DNA from: Rhynchopus sp. YZ270_cl-10
Taxonomy: Eukaryota > Euglenozoa > Diplonemea > Diplonemida > Diplonemidae
Assembly: GCA_964035575.1 (NCBI GenBank)
Contig: OZ037848.1
Span: 1,054,001 to 1,118,000, forward strand
Direction of reading: 5' to 3'
Length of the DNA: 64,000 nt
Shown here: positions 43,926 to 53,764 of the stretch, piece by piece
How the letters are laid out: each line of letters begins with the position of its first letter
Position numbering within the stretch: position 1 is the first letter of the stretch
Position numbers and translations under genes: made by a program
Notes under the pieces: generated by a model
Told to the model about the DNA's origin: nothing
Databases searched by the model: none
The model's input: the letters and a program-made list of their open reading frames with translations, nothing else

Positions 43926-44006
43926 TGAAGTGCTCTCTGGGGGTTCGATAAACCTACACAGAGAACCACACCTACGATGTACGGTGAAGCGGTTTGCACT
44001 TTTCAA
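43926..44006 (+). repeat. Family E repeat with side hairpin
   Basis: AGTGC and GCACT close the repeat. Inside are a GGGGTTCGATAAACC hairpin and CCTAC...GTACGG; the tail is TTTTCAACGTC. Confidence 0.5.
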
Positions 44007-44290
44007 CGTCTCTTTTCTTTTTTTTGCCAATGAAGTGCTCTCGAGGGCTTGATAGCCTGAGAAGCAATACCTGGTGCACAGTGAGCCGTTTTGCACCGTT
44101 TTCGACTTTTTTTTTTCTTTCAAAGAAAATGCACAGTGAGTGCATGGTTATTCTTCAAGGATTTTCTTCCCATTTTTAGACCAAGTTTTAACCCCCAGCT
44201 TGACCTAGTACGATAAAACGATAGTGCATATGATGTGTGTACAGAGAGGATGCACTCATCTGTTTCAAGCCCCCCTCACCCCTTCTCCAT

Positions 44291-44352
44291 AGTACACTCC
44301 GGGGGTACGATTAACCCCACGGAGCGCCTCCCAGAGGCGTTTTGTACTATCA
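44291..44352 (+). repeat. Family E repeat
   Basis: AGTAC/GTACT outer pairing (changed from AGTGC/GCACT with pairing kept), a CTCCGGGGG...ACGGAG hairpin and an AGAGGCG loop. Confidence 0.5.
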
Positions 44353-44372
44353 ACTTTGCCCCCCCTTTTTTT

Positions 44373-44444
44373 CTCCGGGGTTCGATAACCCACGGAGTGT
44401 CAGTGCCTGCGTCCCTGAGGCGTTTGCACTATCAGCTTCACTTT
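44373..44444 (+). repeat. Family E hairpin repeat, near consensus
   Basis: CTCCG...CGGAG hairpin with GGTTCGATAACC, followed by AGTGC-CT-GCGTC / GGCGT-TT-GCACT (44402-44430) and TATCAGCTTC. Confidence 0.65.
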
Positions 44445-44536
44445 TTTTTGTACAAGACCCCCCCCCCTGATAAGTGCGTTATTTTGTTCTGTCATTCCGT
44501 TCCCGTCTTATAATTGGAAACCTGCAGAGTGTTCCA

Positions 44537-44567
44537 GGTGCCTGCGTCTGTAGAGGCCACATGCACT
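44537..44567 (+). repeat. Family E hairpin repeat
   Basis: GGTGCCTGCGTC, TGTAGAGG, ATGCACT. Confidence 0.55.
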
Positions 44568-44588
44568 TTCACCTCCCCCATTTTTTCC

Positions 44589-44630
44589 AGGTGACTCATC
44601 ATGCGAGGCTTAGGATCGTATTACCAAAAC
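44589..44630 (+). repeat. Family C hairpin repeat (diverged)
   Basis: AGGTGACTCATCATGCGAGG, CTTAGGATCGTATTACCAAA. Confidence 0.5.
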
Positions 44631-44748
44631 CCTATTATATTTTGTAAAAGAGAAAAATGAGGTATCGGTGTGGTATGGTTTGTGACAAACGCGTCTTCTT
44701 CCTGCCGATTATCCAATCAAAAAAAAAAAAAAAAAAAAAATTTTTACA

Positions 44749-44790
44749 AAGTGACTAAGCACACAGAGAGGTTTAGGCTTCATCTTTACA
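44749..44790 (+). repeat. Family C hairpin repeat
   Basis: AGTGACTAAGC, CAGAGAGG, TTTAGGCTTCATCTTTACAA. Confidence 0.55.
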
Positions 44791-45193
44791 ATTTTCGTTT
44801 CTTCTTTTATTTTTTTGTAAAAATAAATGCATATTCTATTCGCGTCGGTTCCCCCGTACTTCTCCCCCACAACGTTTCAATTTGTGTTTCTCGAAGGAAC
44901 AGAGAAAATAAAACCTGCTCCCCCCCTTTTTTGCACTCATGCAGCACCCCCATTCCCATTGGTTTTGTGAAATACATTTTTATTTTTCTTTCAGGTTAGC
45001 GGATGTGAGGGAGTACACTGTGTACAGAACCCTCGGACAGGTGATTGTCGAAATTACAAAAAAAAAACCACTGATATCACCAGAATTTCCTTATGTCTCG
45101 TCTCATCTCTGTCACACTTTTTAAGGATACGGTACCTGGAAGTATCGTACCCTTTTTTTGAGTGATATTGGGTAGAAATTAGAGGACGGTCCA

Positions 45194-45246
45194 CACGGTG
45201 GAGTTCGCCCAAAAGGGTCTGCCCATTTTGAGCGGACTCCACCGTG
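45194..45246. repeat. 53-bp palindrome
   Basis: CACGGTGGAGT...CGC paired with GCG...ACTCCACCGTG. Confidence 0.7.
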
Positions 45247-45478
45247 CATAAATCAAAAAAAAAAAATCAAAAAAACCCTTCGCCAACTACATTGCCCTGG
45301 CACCGTATGTGCGTTAAATGAACACCCTACGTCCGCTGACTGTACGGTGAGGTCTTTTGCACTTTCAGCTTTTCTTGAACACCTTGTCGCCGCTTGATGT
45401 TGATTCTTTGATGTGCCACCCAGCACGCTTCAAGCTTTACCTTTTATTTTTGGGGGACGGCAAGGTGAATGATCGTTA

Positions 45479-45578
45479 CCGTATTCGTACAAATTATCGA
45501 CCGTACTAATGTTCGACCTTCAAGATTTTTTTAGGAAGTTCGACCTTTTTTTACGGTCAAACATTTTTACGAACACGG
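45479..45578. mobile_element. 100-bp TA-flanked inverted-repeat element
   Basis: Relative of the nested element at 21047: end CCGTATTCGTACAAATTATC, internal GTTCGACCTT twice, TA at 45477-45478 and 45579-45580. Confidence 0.75.
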
Positions 45579-45760
45579 TACATCAAAATGATGTAAAAAG
45601 TGAGTGTCAATACAATAAAGGAGTTCTGTGAAAGCCCTCCACAGTTTCCATGCGTCCATTTTTATTAAAAATGGCGTTTTTTGCTAACAACCCTTCTTTC
45701 TTTGCTTCTTTTCCTATTTGTAGTCCAACTGGCTTCTCCGCGTTTATTCCAAACTTTTAA

Positions 45761-45803
45761 AGGTGTGTGTGTACAGCGATGCACCTTCATCTTCAAGGTT
45801 TCT
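45761..45803 (+). repeat. Family B hairpin repeat (diverged)
   Basis: AGGTGTGTGTGTAC, GATGCAC, CTTCATCTTCAAGGTTTC. Confidence 0.5.
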
Positions 45804-45834
45804 TTCCCCCGTTTTTTTTTATTATACATATTGC

Positions 45835-45898
45835 AGTGCCTGCGTCCGTTGGTTGTCTATTCCATGCGGCGTTTTTGCATTTTTTTTTTCAACCTTTC
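45835..45898 (+). repeat. Family E hairpin repeat with long loop
   Basis: AGTGCCTGCGTC at left, GCGGCGTTTTTGCAT at right, then T's and CAACCTTTC. Confidence 0.5.
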
Positions 45899-46017
45899 TT
45901 TTTTATGTGTTTGCCGTACCAAAACAGTGCAAACGATACTTCTAAGGGTGATTGCATGCACAGAACAACACATTTTTGATCTGTATTCCGCACTAAGGAA
46001 TTGCTCCATAAATACTA

Positions 46018-46615
46018 TAGTTTCCAACCGCGTGGCGTGCCGTAAGCGTACTTGAGGGCTAGAGTACCACGGGAAGACAAGAAGTCAGGGAAATAGGGTG
46101 AGTGGGTATCATGGGCATTACCAGGGAACAGATAGTGGTCAAGAAGTGAAACAACAGAGGGAGTGGGGGTAAACCATGAAGTCCAGAACGAGGTCACTGT
46201 GGAACTGGTGTGGATGCTTGAACGCAACACGATGCTTAACAACAGGAAGAGACACAATTAGCTTTTTTGCCGCACGGCGGCATACCCCCAAAAAAGTGTT
46301 CTACACTAGGAGAAAAACTTAGACTGGTAAAAGGGTTTTTCATAAAAATTGCTCTCAAGGGTTCAGGATGACTGATGTCCAGACCTTTTGTAGTACAAAA
46401 GGCTTCGGACAGCATTGAGTACAGACTGCAGGTTCCTCAAGCGGTATGTCTCTAGACTGGGTTCTGCCTTAGAGGCGTTCAGCCATAATCCATCCAGTGG
46501 TAGCATCACGGCACTGTCCGATCGGACAAACCGTAGATACCGGGGACTAGAAATGGGACTTAAGAGATTGTCGACAGAACAGAAAAAACGCACCCCACGA
46601 GGCTGGAAACTAGGT
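46018..46615. mobile_element. About 600-bp island with inverted ends and strong internal hairpins
   Basis: The ends TAGTTTCCAACC...CGTGG and CCACGAGGCTGGAAACTA are inverted with a few mismatches. Inside are CCTTTTGTA/TACAAAAGG (46384-46402) closed again by TGTCC/GGACA, and GTCCGATCGGAC (46516-46527). Base composition is balanced. Either a non-autonomous element or a structured RNA with a closing stem; no family was recognised. Confidence 0.45.
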
Positions 46616-47512
46616 ATAAAATAAAACTATGCTTTCAGATAATGGGCGAGACATTCTGTGCAGGGATTGCCCATAACCTGATGTTCTAAAATACACCTCA
46701 GGTGAGGCTTTTTTTTGTGTCGGGTCAAGATGTGTGTGCGTTGCATGGTTAGGGGGGGGTGCTCTCTTTCGTGTTTCAACTTCTCCTTTTTTTTTCTTCT
46801 TTCCTCCCTCTTCACTTATGATGCAAATACCCCCCTCAAGCATCATCATTATATTTGGATGGACTAAGCGTGGCCGTTCATATAAGATTATTGCAAAAAA
46901 GGTCTCATTTTTGTTGTTTTTTTACAACCGTTTATTTAGTTGTTATTACCGTCAGACAGACCCCAATCGATCATATGGTTGACACAAGAATTGCGTGCTT
47001 ATAGTACAGTTCTACTCAATTCCGTCAAATTATTATTTTTTTTTGAAATAATGTGGACGCTTTTTTGAGAAGGTAGTATCCTGGCGTGTTAATATAGGTG
47101 GCATTTAAAGACAGAACGGTGTGGCTGAAAGGGGGTGCTACTTTCTGCTACTTTCTGCTATTTTGGGGTCGTCAGACACACCACAGAACCCATCTTTCTT
47201 AGTGGTGTACTACGGTAGATAGAGCGTAAGCAACACCCGATAGGAGGAAACAGCTGTGTGTGCTGTGCCGTTCTTTCGGTGATGGGGGGGCGCTCATCTT
47301 ATAAGCCTTTTCTTTGGGTTTAGGGTAAGCAACGAGGCAGGGTTCATCTTCTAAATTTTTATTTTTTTATTTTTTTATTGTTTCCTGGTCTCTCTGCTGG
47401 TGCTCAGGGCAGCCCTGCCAAAAAGCAAACATAGGGTAACCATGAAACACAATTCAACAAAAAAAAACCCCAAAACCTCTATAAGCCCCTTACTCTAGAA
47501 CAAATAAAATTA

Positions 47513-47569
47513 TAGTGGTGTTCATCCTCGGGTGTCTACACTAATACAAACCATGTTGCAAGTTTTCAA
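47513..47569 (+). repeat. Family A hairpin repeat
   Basis: TAGTGGTG, CATCCTCGGGTGTC, TACACTAATAC, CAAGTTTTC. Confidence 0.65.
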
Positions 47570-47670
47570 ATAAAAAAAATGTCTCTTCTGTATCTCTTAT
47601 GGGGATGTGGTGTGGTCATGCCGTTCTGTTATTGTCCGAGCCTTTTTCTTTTTGAAAGGCGTTATTTGTT

Positions 47671-47712
47671 GATGACTGTGCACGAGAGGCACATTCATGT
47701 TTCAAATTTTCT
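47671..47712 (+). repeat. Family B hairpin repeat, near consensus
   Basis: GATG...CATG outer, TGTGC/GCACA inner, ACGAGAG loop, TTTCAAATTTTC tail. Confidence 0.7.
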
Positions 47713-48015
47713 CTCTTTTTTGAGTAGTCAAAAACCCCTATCTCTTGATGGGGCAAAAATTTTTTTTTTGGCGATAAAAAAAACAAACAATGGGTGATGG
47801 AAGAGATTATTATCCCACCTTTCCCATTAGTTCAAATTGAAGCGCTGTGTATAAAAAAGCTACTTTCTTGAGTTCAAGATGACAATGTTGAAAACAAAAG
47901 AATTGTATAAACAATAAAAGCTACTTAAAGTTGAGGACGATCTCCGTCTATATCTTTATAGTACAGCAACCTTAGGCCTGCAGAGCCTACCTTGAGGCGA
48001 TTGTCGATAAAAAAC

Positions 48016-49098
48016 CATACAATGCAACGAGGCCGAGTCGGCCTCGCCAAGGCCTGAAAATAAATACTCAGGCGTGCCTGAGGCGTACTCGGGATTAGTT
48101 ACGTTTAAGTACGCCTCAGGCACGCCTGGGTATATTTATATTTCTTACCAGCATTTTGGTCAGGAACAAAAAAGTATTTACCCCCAAATTTTGTGGTTTT
48201 CGATTCAGAGGTAGCAAAATCTTTCAAATGCGGGGTCGCACGATGAAAAATGCGCCTCTGGGCCGAGCGAGTCGAAAAAATGAAAAGGGTTCGCTCAGCT
48301 TTGGTGCTGATGATATATATTTTGGTGGTACCTTCGGGTATTTCATTGATTCAAGAATCATTGTAAACAAATCTCGGGGGTGCATTTCGACTGGGTCCCT
48401 TCGGGGCCCAACTTGATGCAAGACGGAATAGGCTCATACAAGGCTGGATCCTCTAACACTAGAGGGATCTCATCGAGATCCCAGAATTTTACACAGGCCT
48501 CCTTGATCCACAGACCACAGCTCTATTTTTAGTACAACTATGGGGTGACCAAAGGACTTTTTTATACTTTTTTATACCCGAGGTATGACTCATCTTCTGC
48601 GAAGCCTCTTTTTAGGAGTCAGTTTACTGTAAGCAGTAACCATGATATTTTTCCACTAAAAATATCTTGCGACCCCGCAATTTTCTCAGCAGGACACCGA
48701 AAGTTGATTTCAGCACATTTCAGGGGGCGGAGGAAATACATGGCATGCCTTAGAAACGTGGTGACCTGTGCATAATAATTTTACATATCAGCAGAAATAT
48801 GAAACCGAGTATACTTTCCCCTGGTTTTTGGTACAAACTTAAAGTCACGCATTTTTTGCTAAAAAAATTGTCCGACCCCGGAATTTTTTCAGATCGCTCC
48901 GGAAATGCATCAGAGGCCCTTTTTGCGGGGGGGAAATACACACCAGTCGCCTGAAACGCAAGTATACGTTGATATATACTCAGGCGTGCCTGAGGCGTAC
49001 TTAAACGTAACTAATCCCGAGTACGCCTCAGGCACGCCTCAGATATATTTTCCAGATACGAGTATTTTCAGGCGTACCCGGCCTCGTTGCATTGTATG
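48016..49098. mobile_element. 1.1-kb terminal-inverted-repeat element
   Basis: Perfect 19-bp ends (CATACAATGCAACGAGGCC and inverse). Just inside each end is a large hairpin based on CAGGCGTGCCTGAGGCGTAC (48065-48132 and 48972-49048), and the two hairpins are inverses of each other down to the loop. The middle has GACCCCGGAATTTTTTCAG-type segments shared with 16188-17114. No transposase is seen. Confidence 0.75.
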
Positions 49099-49238
49099 AA
49101 AAACCCCTCCCCTTTCGTTTGGTGGTCCACCACCGCAATAAAAGCGAATTTAAAGAAGGAAAGAAAAGAAAAATACTGCTTTTCAGCCTTTTAGCCTTTT
49201 GATTCAGAGTATTTCTGAAAATGTTTCACCATATTTAA

Positions 49239-49280
49239 AGATGTGCGTTGTATGAGAGGCGCATCTTTTTTAAGTTTTAT
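49239..49280 (+). repeat. Family B hairpin repeat, fused stem
   Basis: AAGATGTGCG pairs with GCGCATCTT around TGTATGAGAG; tail TTTTAAGTTTT. Confidence 0.6.
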
Positions 49281-49749
49281 TTGCAAAAAAAAAAAAAGTT
49301 TGGGTACATTGCACCCTATACCTTCTGTTCGGTGGAATGGAAAGTATATGAAATAAGTTTTCTTGTGCCACACTCTTTATAGACGTGGTTTGCACCGTCC
49401 TGTAACGTCTCCTGGCCTCTATATGGCAACATTGGTGTTGGCATTGATCATATGACACACTGTGTTATTTCCCTCTTTTTCTTCTTTTGAAAATATTTCT
49501 TTTTTTTCGTCGATAATGCGAAAACCCCCGTCTCCAATTTATTTTCACGGAGAGCCAGGTGTTTTAAAAAATGCGTGGGTGAACAAAGACAGGCGTTTAT
49601 TCCTATTTTTATTTTAAAAAAATAGGGTGTTTGGGGGGGAGGGTTGTTTTTTTTGTGGTGTATTTTTTATTTTATTTTTCTGTTGTTTGGCGACAAAGGG
49701 TACTTCAGGTTTCATCCAGGTTATTATTTTTTCTTCTTTTTATTTGTGC

Positions 49750-49810
49750 TTTCATCCGGATGGCTGGCATCGTATGTGGGTTAGTCAGAGGTGTCTGCTA
49801 TTCTATAACT
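49750..49810 (+). repeat. Family F repeat, abutting a family A repeat
   Basis: TTTCATCCGGATGGCTGGCA, GTCAGAGGTGTCTGC; a family A copy starts at 49813. Confidence 0.55.
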
Positions 49811-49812
49811 AA

Positions 49813-49860
49813 TAGTGGAATTCATCCTCGGGTGTCTACACTAATACAACCAAGTTTTCA
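49813..49860 (+). repeat. Family A hairpin repeat, near consensus
   Basis: TAGTGGAA, CATCCTCGGGTGTC, TACACTAATAC, AACCAAGTTTTC. Confidence 0.7.
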
Positions 49861-50223
49861 ATAACCGTTTCCTCTTTATTGCTCTTATCATATTGTCACT
49901 CCCATAGGGAAGTGTTTTATTTAATTTTTTTTTGTCGAAAATGCACAAACCATGGATGTACACCATTGTACTGATACCCAACAACTGCAACATAGATCCA
50001 GCGAAAAGCTGTTTGAAAAAAGCCCCCCCTCGCTACGTCGTTCTTTCTCGCCTCACTCATTTCCCCCCCCTCTTTTCTTTCTCTTTGCAAAAAAAAAAAA
50101 AAAATAAAAAATTGTGCCAAATTTACGCTTATCAGCGGATATGGAGAGTTTTGCTAGTTAAGAAAAAGGGAATATGGGTGAGCAACAAATTTTCATTTTT
50201 TTTTTTTTTGTTTTTTTTGTGCT

Positions 50224-50294
50224 TTCATCCGGCTGGCTGGCATCGTATGTGAATATGAAAATGGAGTCGGAGGTGTCTGCATCAACAATCACAG
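50224..50294 (+). repeat. Family F repeat
   Basis: TTTCATCCGGCTGGCTGGCA, GAGTCGGAGGTGTCTGCATC. Confidence 0.55.
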
Positions 50295-50765
50295 TTTTTT
50301 TTTTATTGATCACTTAAGGACCTGATTATTGAACGAGATAATAAGGGGCCTTTCGTGGGGGATGGGGGGGGGAAGGTGTGCCGTACAAAGTCAACCCACC
50401 TCTTCCTCCTCCCCCCTACCTTAATCGTGGTAGTGTGCCGAAGTGTTTGGTTTTTTTGTCCAAAGCAATCATCACCACTTAAAGGTGCCTACTGGAGAGG
50501 CATGGGGGAGGCTTCCCCCTCGAATGCTGTGTATTGTGTTCTTAATTGTATTTTACCATCAAAAATACAGAAGAAGAAAAGAGAAAGAAAGGCGTGCATG
50601 TCCTGCCTTTTTTGTACAAAAAAGGCGTGAAAAAAACAGACCTGAAAGGTTAAGAGTATCCACCAAAGTGGGTACTTCACTTCAGGTGATTGTCGACAGC
50701 AGCAAACCAATACAAATCTTTGGGGTGTTAATGATAGTCCGATGAGACGGTTGCGTCAGAATACA

Positions 50766-50873
50766 CATGACAGTGAAGTAAATGATTTGACAGTTGTGGT
50801 TTTTAGTTGTGGATTCACTGTTGTCATACAAAGAGTAAAATCATAAGTCAAGTCATTTACTTTACCGTCGTGC
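50766..50873. mobile_element. Element J, uninterrupted copy
   Basis: Ends ATGACAGTGAAGTAAATGA and the inverse-like TCATTTACTTTACCGTCGT. It contains the intact TA (50779-50780) that is occupied by a 98-bp insertion in the copy at 21032. Confidence 0.75.
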
Positions 50874-51784
50874 CATATATCGTTAAACCCCCTCCCCCAG
50901 AACCCTCAGAACGAGAAAATTTTAATCATCTCTTGCCAGTTTCTTTTAAATATGTGTGCCTTTTTTTTTTTTGCTGTTGGCATGTTCCCCCCCCGTAGTT
51001 GACGACCCAGCACAGAGAGGCTTGGGTTAATTGCACCATTTTTTTTCTTTCTTCTCAGCGTTTCATTGTGCGGGGAAGGTATTTGTTTTTTTTTTTTTGC
51101 GTTTGAGGCGTCCTGCAAAGATGTATTTCAACTCATTCCAACTACTCCTCCATTATTTTTTTTTGGACAATAAAACACGCTCTCCAACCTTTCGTCCAAC
51201 CTTTCCTATTCTTGACTTTTTTTTTTACCAGTTCTAAATGGGATACAATTGTTCTGTTTTTTTTTTTTTTTTTTTCTATTAAACAAAAGCAAACATCTCT
51301 TCGTCTTTTGTATTGTTGTTCTTCTTCTCTCTACTATATCCAGCTCCAATGAAGCTCTGCTCTTTGGTCATCATTATATTCCCCTTGAAGCTTCTTCTGC
51401 TTGGGCAGTCTGGGCCTGCATCCTCCATCACCTAGAGGTCCTCCGTCGCGATCCGCTTGCCCCGCCAGGTCGGCTTGGGTTTATGATACATTTGATACTG
51501 CGGTTCACAATACACATTGTTCAAACCCCCCACACAATAAAACAGACACACACAAACGCCCCCCTTTTTTTTTTGACAATGCGCAGACGAGAAGTATGAC
51601 CAAATCGTAGTATCTCTTGGAGGGCTGAGGCAAGGGGTGCGAGGGGTGCGAGGGTGTGGGCACACACACAAGAGAGGTTCCCCTCTTCTCCTCTCTTCTA
51701 CACAAAAGGGTAAAAGGTCTTCGCTCCGTTCTACGACTCTGAGAACAAAAACCTCAGTTTTTTTGAAAACGATCAGACTCCCAT

Positions 51785-52897
51785 ATGCTACCACGACGTG
51801 TGTTTGAGGGTAAAGACGAGGATCAGGATAGTGATATAACCTTGAGCGACGTGGAGGACGCGGAGCTTGACTGTAACGCGGTTGTTGGGGGCCGGGCAGC
51901 GACACCTCCGGCACCTGTTGTGCGGGATACGGGGCTTCTTGCGTTGCATCCACAACAGACGCATTCTCGAGGGGGTTCATATCCCACATACTCTGCCTCC
52001 GTACCGAACTGCGCACCTCCACCTCCACCCCTGCAAGAGGCTGTACCTGCCCCAACCTCAACACCTTCCCGCCTCGCAAGCAAACAGGTTAGCCTTGTCG
52101 CAACCATGTCATCTTCGACCGATTCGTTGGGGCAGCCGCCGCCGTCGCCTTCGTCCACGACCTCTTCCTCAGCGTCATGCCAAGGGATAGGGCAAAAGGG
52201 AAGTCTTCCTTCAGATGACAGTGTACGTTGTCATTCGGACAGCGACGAGGATGTACCGCAGTGGCAGAAGAAGAGAAAGGTGCAGGACACCATTGTGCAT
52301 GATGTTGAAGTGCCGGATGTTGTGGTGGAGGTGAAGGGGGAGACTGAGGTGGAGCGATTGCGGGCGTTGGTGAAGTCGTTGTCGGCGGAGTTGACGCATA
52401 CACGAGCGGATTTTGATAAGGTTGAGAAAAGTGTGTTTGATCTGTCCAGCGAAAAATCGCTGCTTCTCAAACAGAAGGACGACTCTGCAGCCTTAATAGC
52501 CTCTCTTCAGGCAGGGGCCGTCTCTCTGCATAAGGAGCAGGACAGCAAAGACAGCGTGGTAGTAGCGTTGGTTTCAGACCAGGTGGCCTTATGCGCGGAG
52601 CGTGATGCTGCAGTACGTCGTGCGGTGGTATTGGAGGAGCGTGTCAAACAGCTAGAGGTGGAGGTGATACAAGTGCGCGCTACCGTGGAAGAGTCGAATA
52701 TGATGGTCGACAGTCTCCTACACAGCAAACGGAAAAAGAAAAAGGAAAAGGCGAAAGGTGACAAAGAAAAGCGCTCTGTGGCAGCCGCAGCTGCAGCCCC
52801 GCCTCCGATAGCAGCTGCGGCGGCAGCTGCTGCCGTTACCCCTCCAGCAGCAATACCTCACGATGAAACGGCAGTTACCCCAAAAGGGAATGGATAA
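51785..52897 (+). CDS. Unknown coiled-coil protein, probably nuclear
   Basis: 370 residues. Residues 1-160 are acidic, Ser/Pro/Thr-rich and probably disordered, with a Pro run near 80. WQKKRKVQ near 163 looks like a classical nuclear-localisation signal, and KRKKKKEKAK near 320 is a second basic cluster. Residues about 185-315 form a long coiled coil with regular Leu/Val spacing. The tail is Ala/Pro low-complexity. No enzyme or DNA-binding domain was recognised. A pyrimidine-poor AG lies a few bases upstream, so the true transcript start is less clear than for its neighbours. Confidence 0.75.
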   Translation: MLPRRVFEGKDEDQDSDITLSDVEDAELDCNAVVGGRAATPPAPVVRDTGLLALHPQQTHSRGGSYPTYSASVPNCAPPPPPLQEAVPAPTSTPSRLASKQVSLVATMSSSTDSLGQPPPSPSSTTSSSASCQGIGQKGSLPSDDSVRCHSDSDEDVPQWQKKRKVQDTIVHDVEVPDVVVEVKGETEVERLRALVKSLSAELTHTRADFDKVEKSVFDLSSEKSLLLKQKDDSAALIASLQAGAVSLHKEQDSKDSVVVALVSDQVALCAERDAAVRRAVVLEERVKQLEVEVIQVRATVEESNMMVDSLLHSKRKKKKEKAKGDKEKRSVAAAAAAPPPIAAAAAAAAVTPPAAIPHDETAVTPKGNG

Positions 52898-53020
52898 AAT
52901 AAAAGGGGAGGAGGAGGAGGGGGGAATGGGGTAAAACGAGAAGACAGCAAAAAAAGGGAAAATGGCAGATTTGGAGGATGACAAAAAAAGCGGAGAAGGT
53001 CATCGTCGGAAATACTATTC

Positions 53021-53065
53021 AAGATGTGTATGCATGAAAGCGTGTTCGTCTTTCAACTTTTCTTT
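53021..53065 (+). repeat. Family B hairpin repeat
   Basis: AAGATG/CGTCTT outer, TGTATGC and GCGTGT inner, tail TTCAACTTTTCTTTT. Confidence 0.6.
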
Positions 53066-53262
53066 TGTAGAGTTGGTGAAGAAGGGCATTTTCGTGCTTT
53101 TTACACTGTTTTTACCAAAATGTACACTCCTTTTGGAAGAGTGTAGAAATGCACTTTTTTCACCATAATATATCGATAGCTTGAATCTCTGGTGTGTCAA
53201 GGCTGAAGAGTCTTTAGCGGATGGACTAGCCAAAGTTTATTTCAGCCGCCTCATGTAACCAA

Positions 53263-53303
53263 AATACACTATTCAGCAGAGGGCTTTGTATTTTCAAGTC
53301 AAC
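53263..53303 (+). repeat. Family D repeat, partial
   Basis: ATACACTATTCAGCAGAGGG, CTTTGTATTTTCAAGTCAAC. Confidence 0.5.
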
Positions 53304-53747
53304 TTATTTTTTGATACACGCCGTCGTAAGCTCAGGGTGGTGCTGCTATCTGCAGGCCACTTTTTTTTTAAAACTGTATCTGTTTTGTGTTGTGTGCCAG
53401 CATCCACAAGAGGCGTTTGTGTGAAGAATGTGTAGCAGTGTAGCATATCTTTCAACCTTTGTTGTGTCTTTCTCTTGGAAAGTAGATGTAACCAAACTTT
53501 TGTTGCACTTTCGATGCATCTCATTTCACTTTTTTTTTGTACGCGACGCGGCAAAAAAGAAAAGAAAATGACTCGAGACCAGATGACCGGGTATAGGGGA
53601 AGGGGGGGTGGGAGGGAGGGGGTACTGGGGGGACTCGGAAACACATCCGTTTTAAGAACGCAACTCTTATTTCAAAAAACGTCGTTTTCTCTTATCTTTC
53701 ACACACCTTCCCATCTCCTACCCCATCACCCTTTCAATACCATCCAC

Positions 53748-53749
53748 AG
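53748..53749 (+). promoter_or_regulatory. Candidate splice-acceptor AG
   Basis: A 50-base C/T-rich tract ends CCACAG, 15 bases before the ATG at 53765. Confidence 0.5.
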
Positions 53750-53764
53750 GGTTCAACCCCCACC

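Larger units (their letters stand above)
39753..51784. other. 12-kb gene-poor region rich in elements
   Basis: No intact protein gene. Contents, in order: a 95-bp inverted repeat (39843-39937), a tyrosine-recombinase fossil (40189-40990, -), a 1.24-kb palindrome (41542-42778), nested hairpins (43002-43736), a cluster of family E repeats (43.9-45.9 kb), a TA-flanked 100-bp element, a hairpin island (46018-46615), a 1.1-kb inverted-repeat element (48016-49098) and family A, B, C and F hairpins. Confidence 0.7.
52898..53764. other. Spacer before the first receptor gene
   Basis: No gene. It holds a family B hairpin (53021-53065), a partial family D copy (53263-53303), a decayed family E copy near 53395-53460 and the acceptor-like site at 53748. 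Confidence 0.6.

Noticed and set aside
44373-44400. A tRNA gene, because GGGGTTCGATAACCC looks like a T-arm
   Set aside because: No acceptor stem, D-arm or anticodon arm can be fitted around it.
46370-46415. Hammerhead-type ribozyme, from an ACTGATG motif beside a perfect hairpin
   Set aside because: The conserved GAAA core partner and the third stem are missing.
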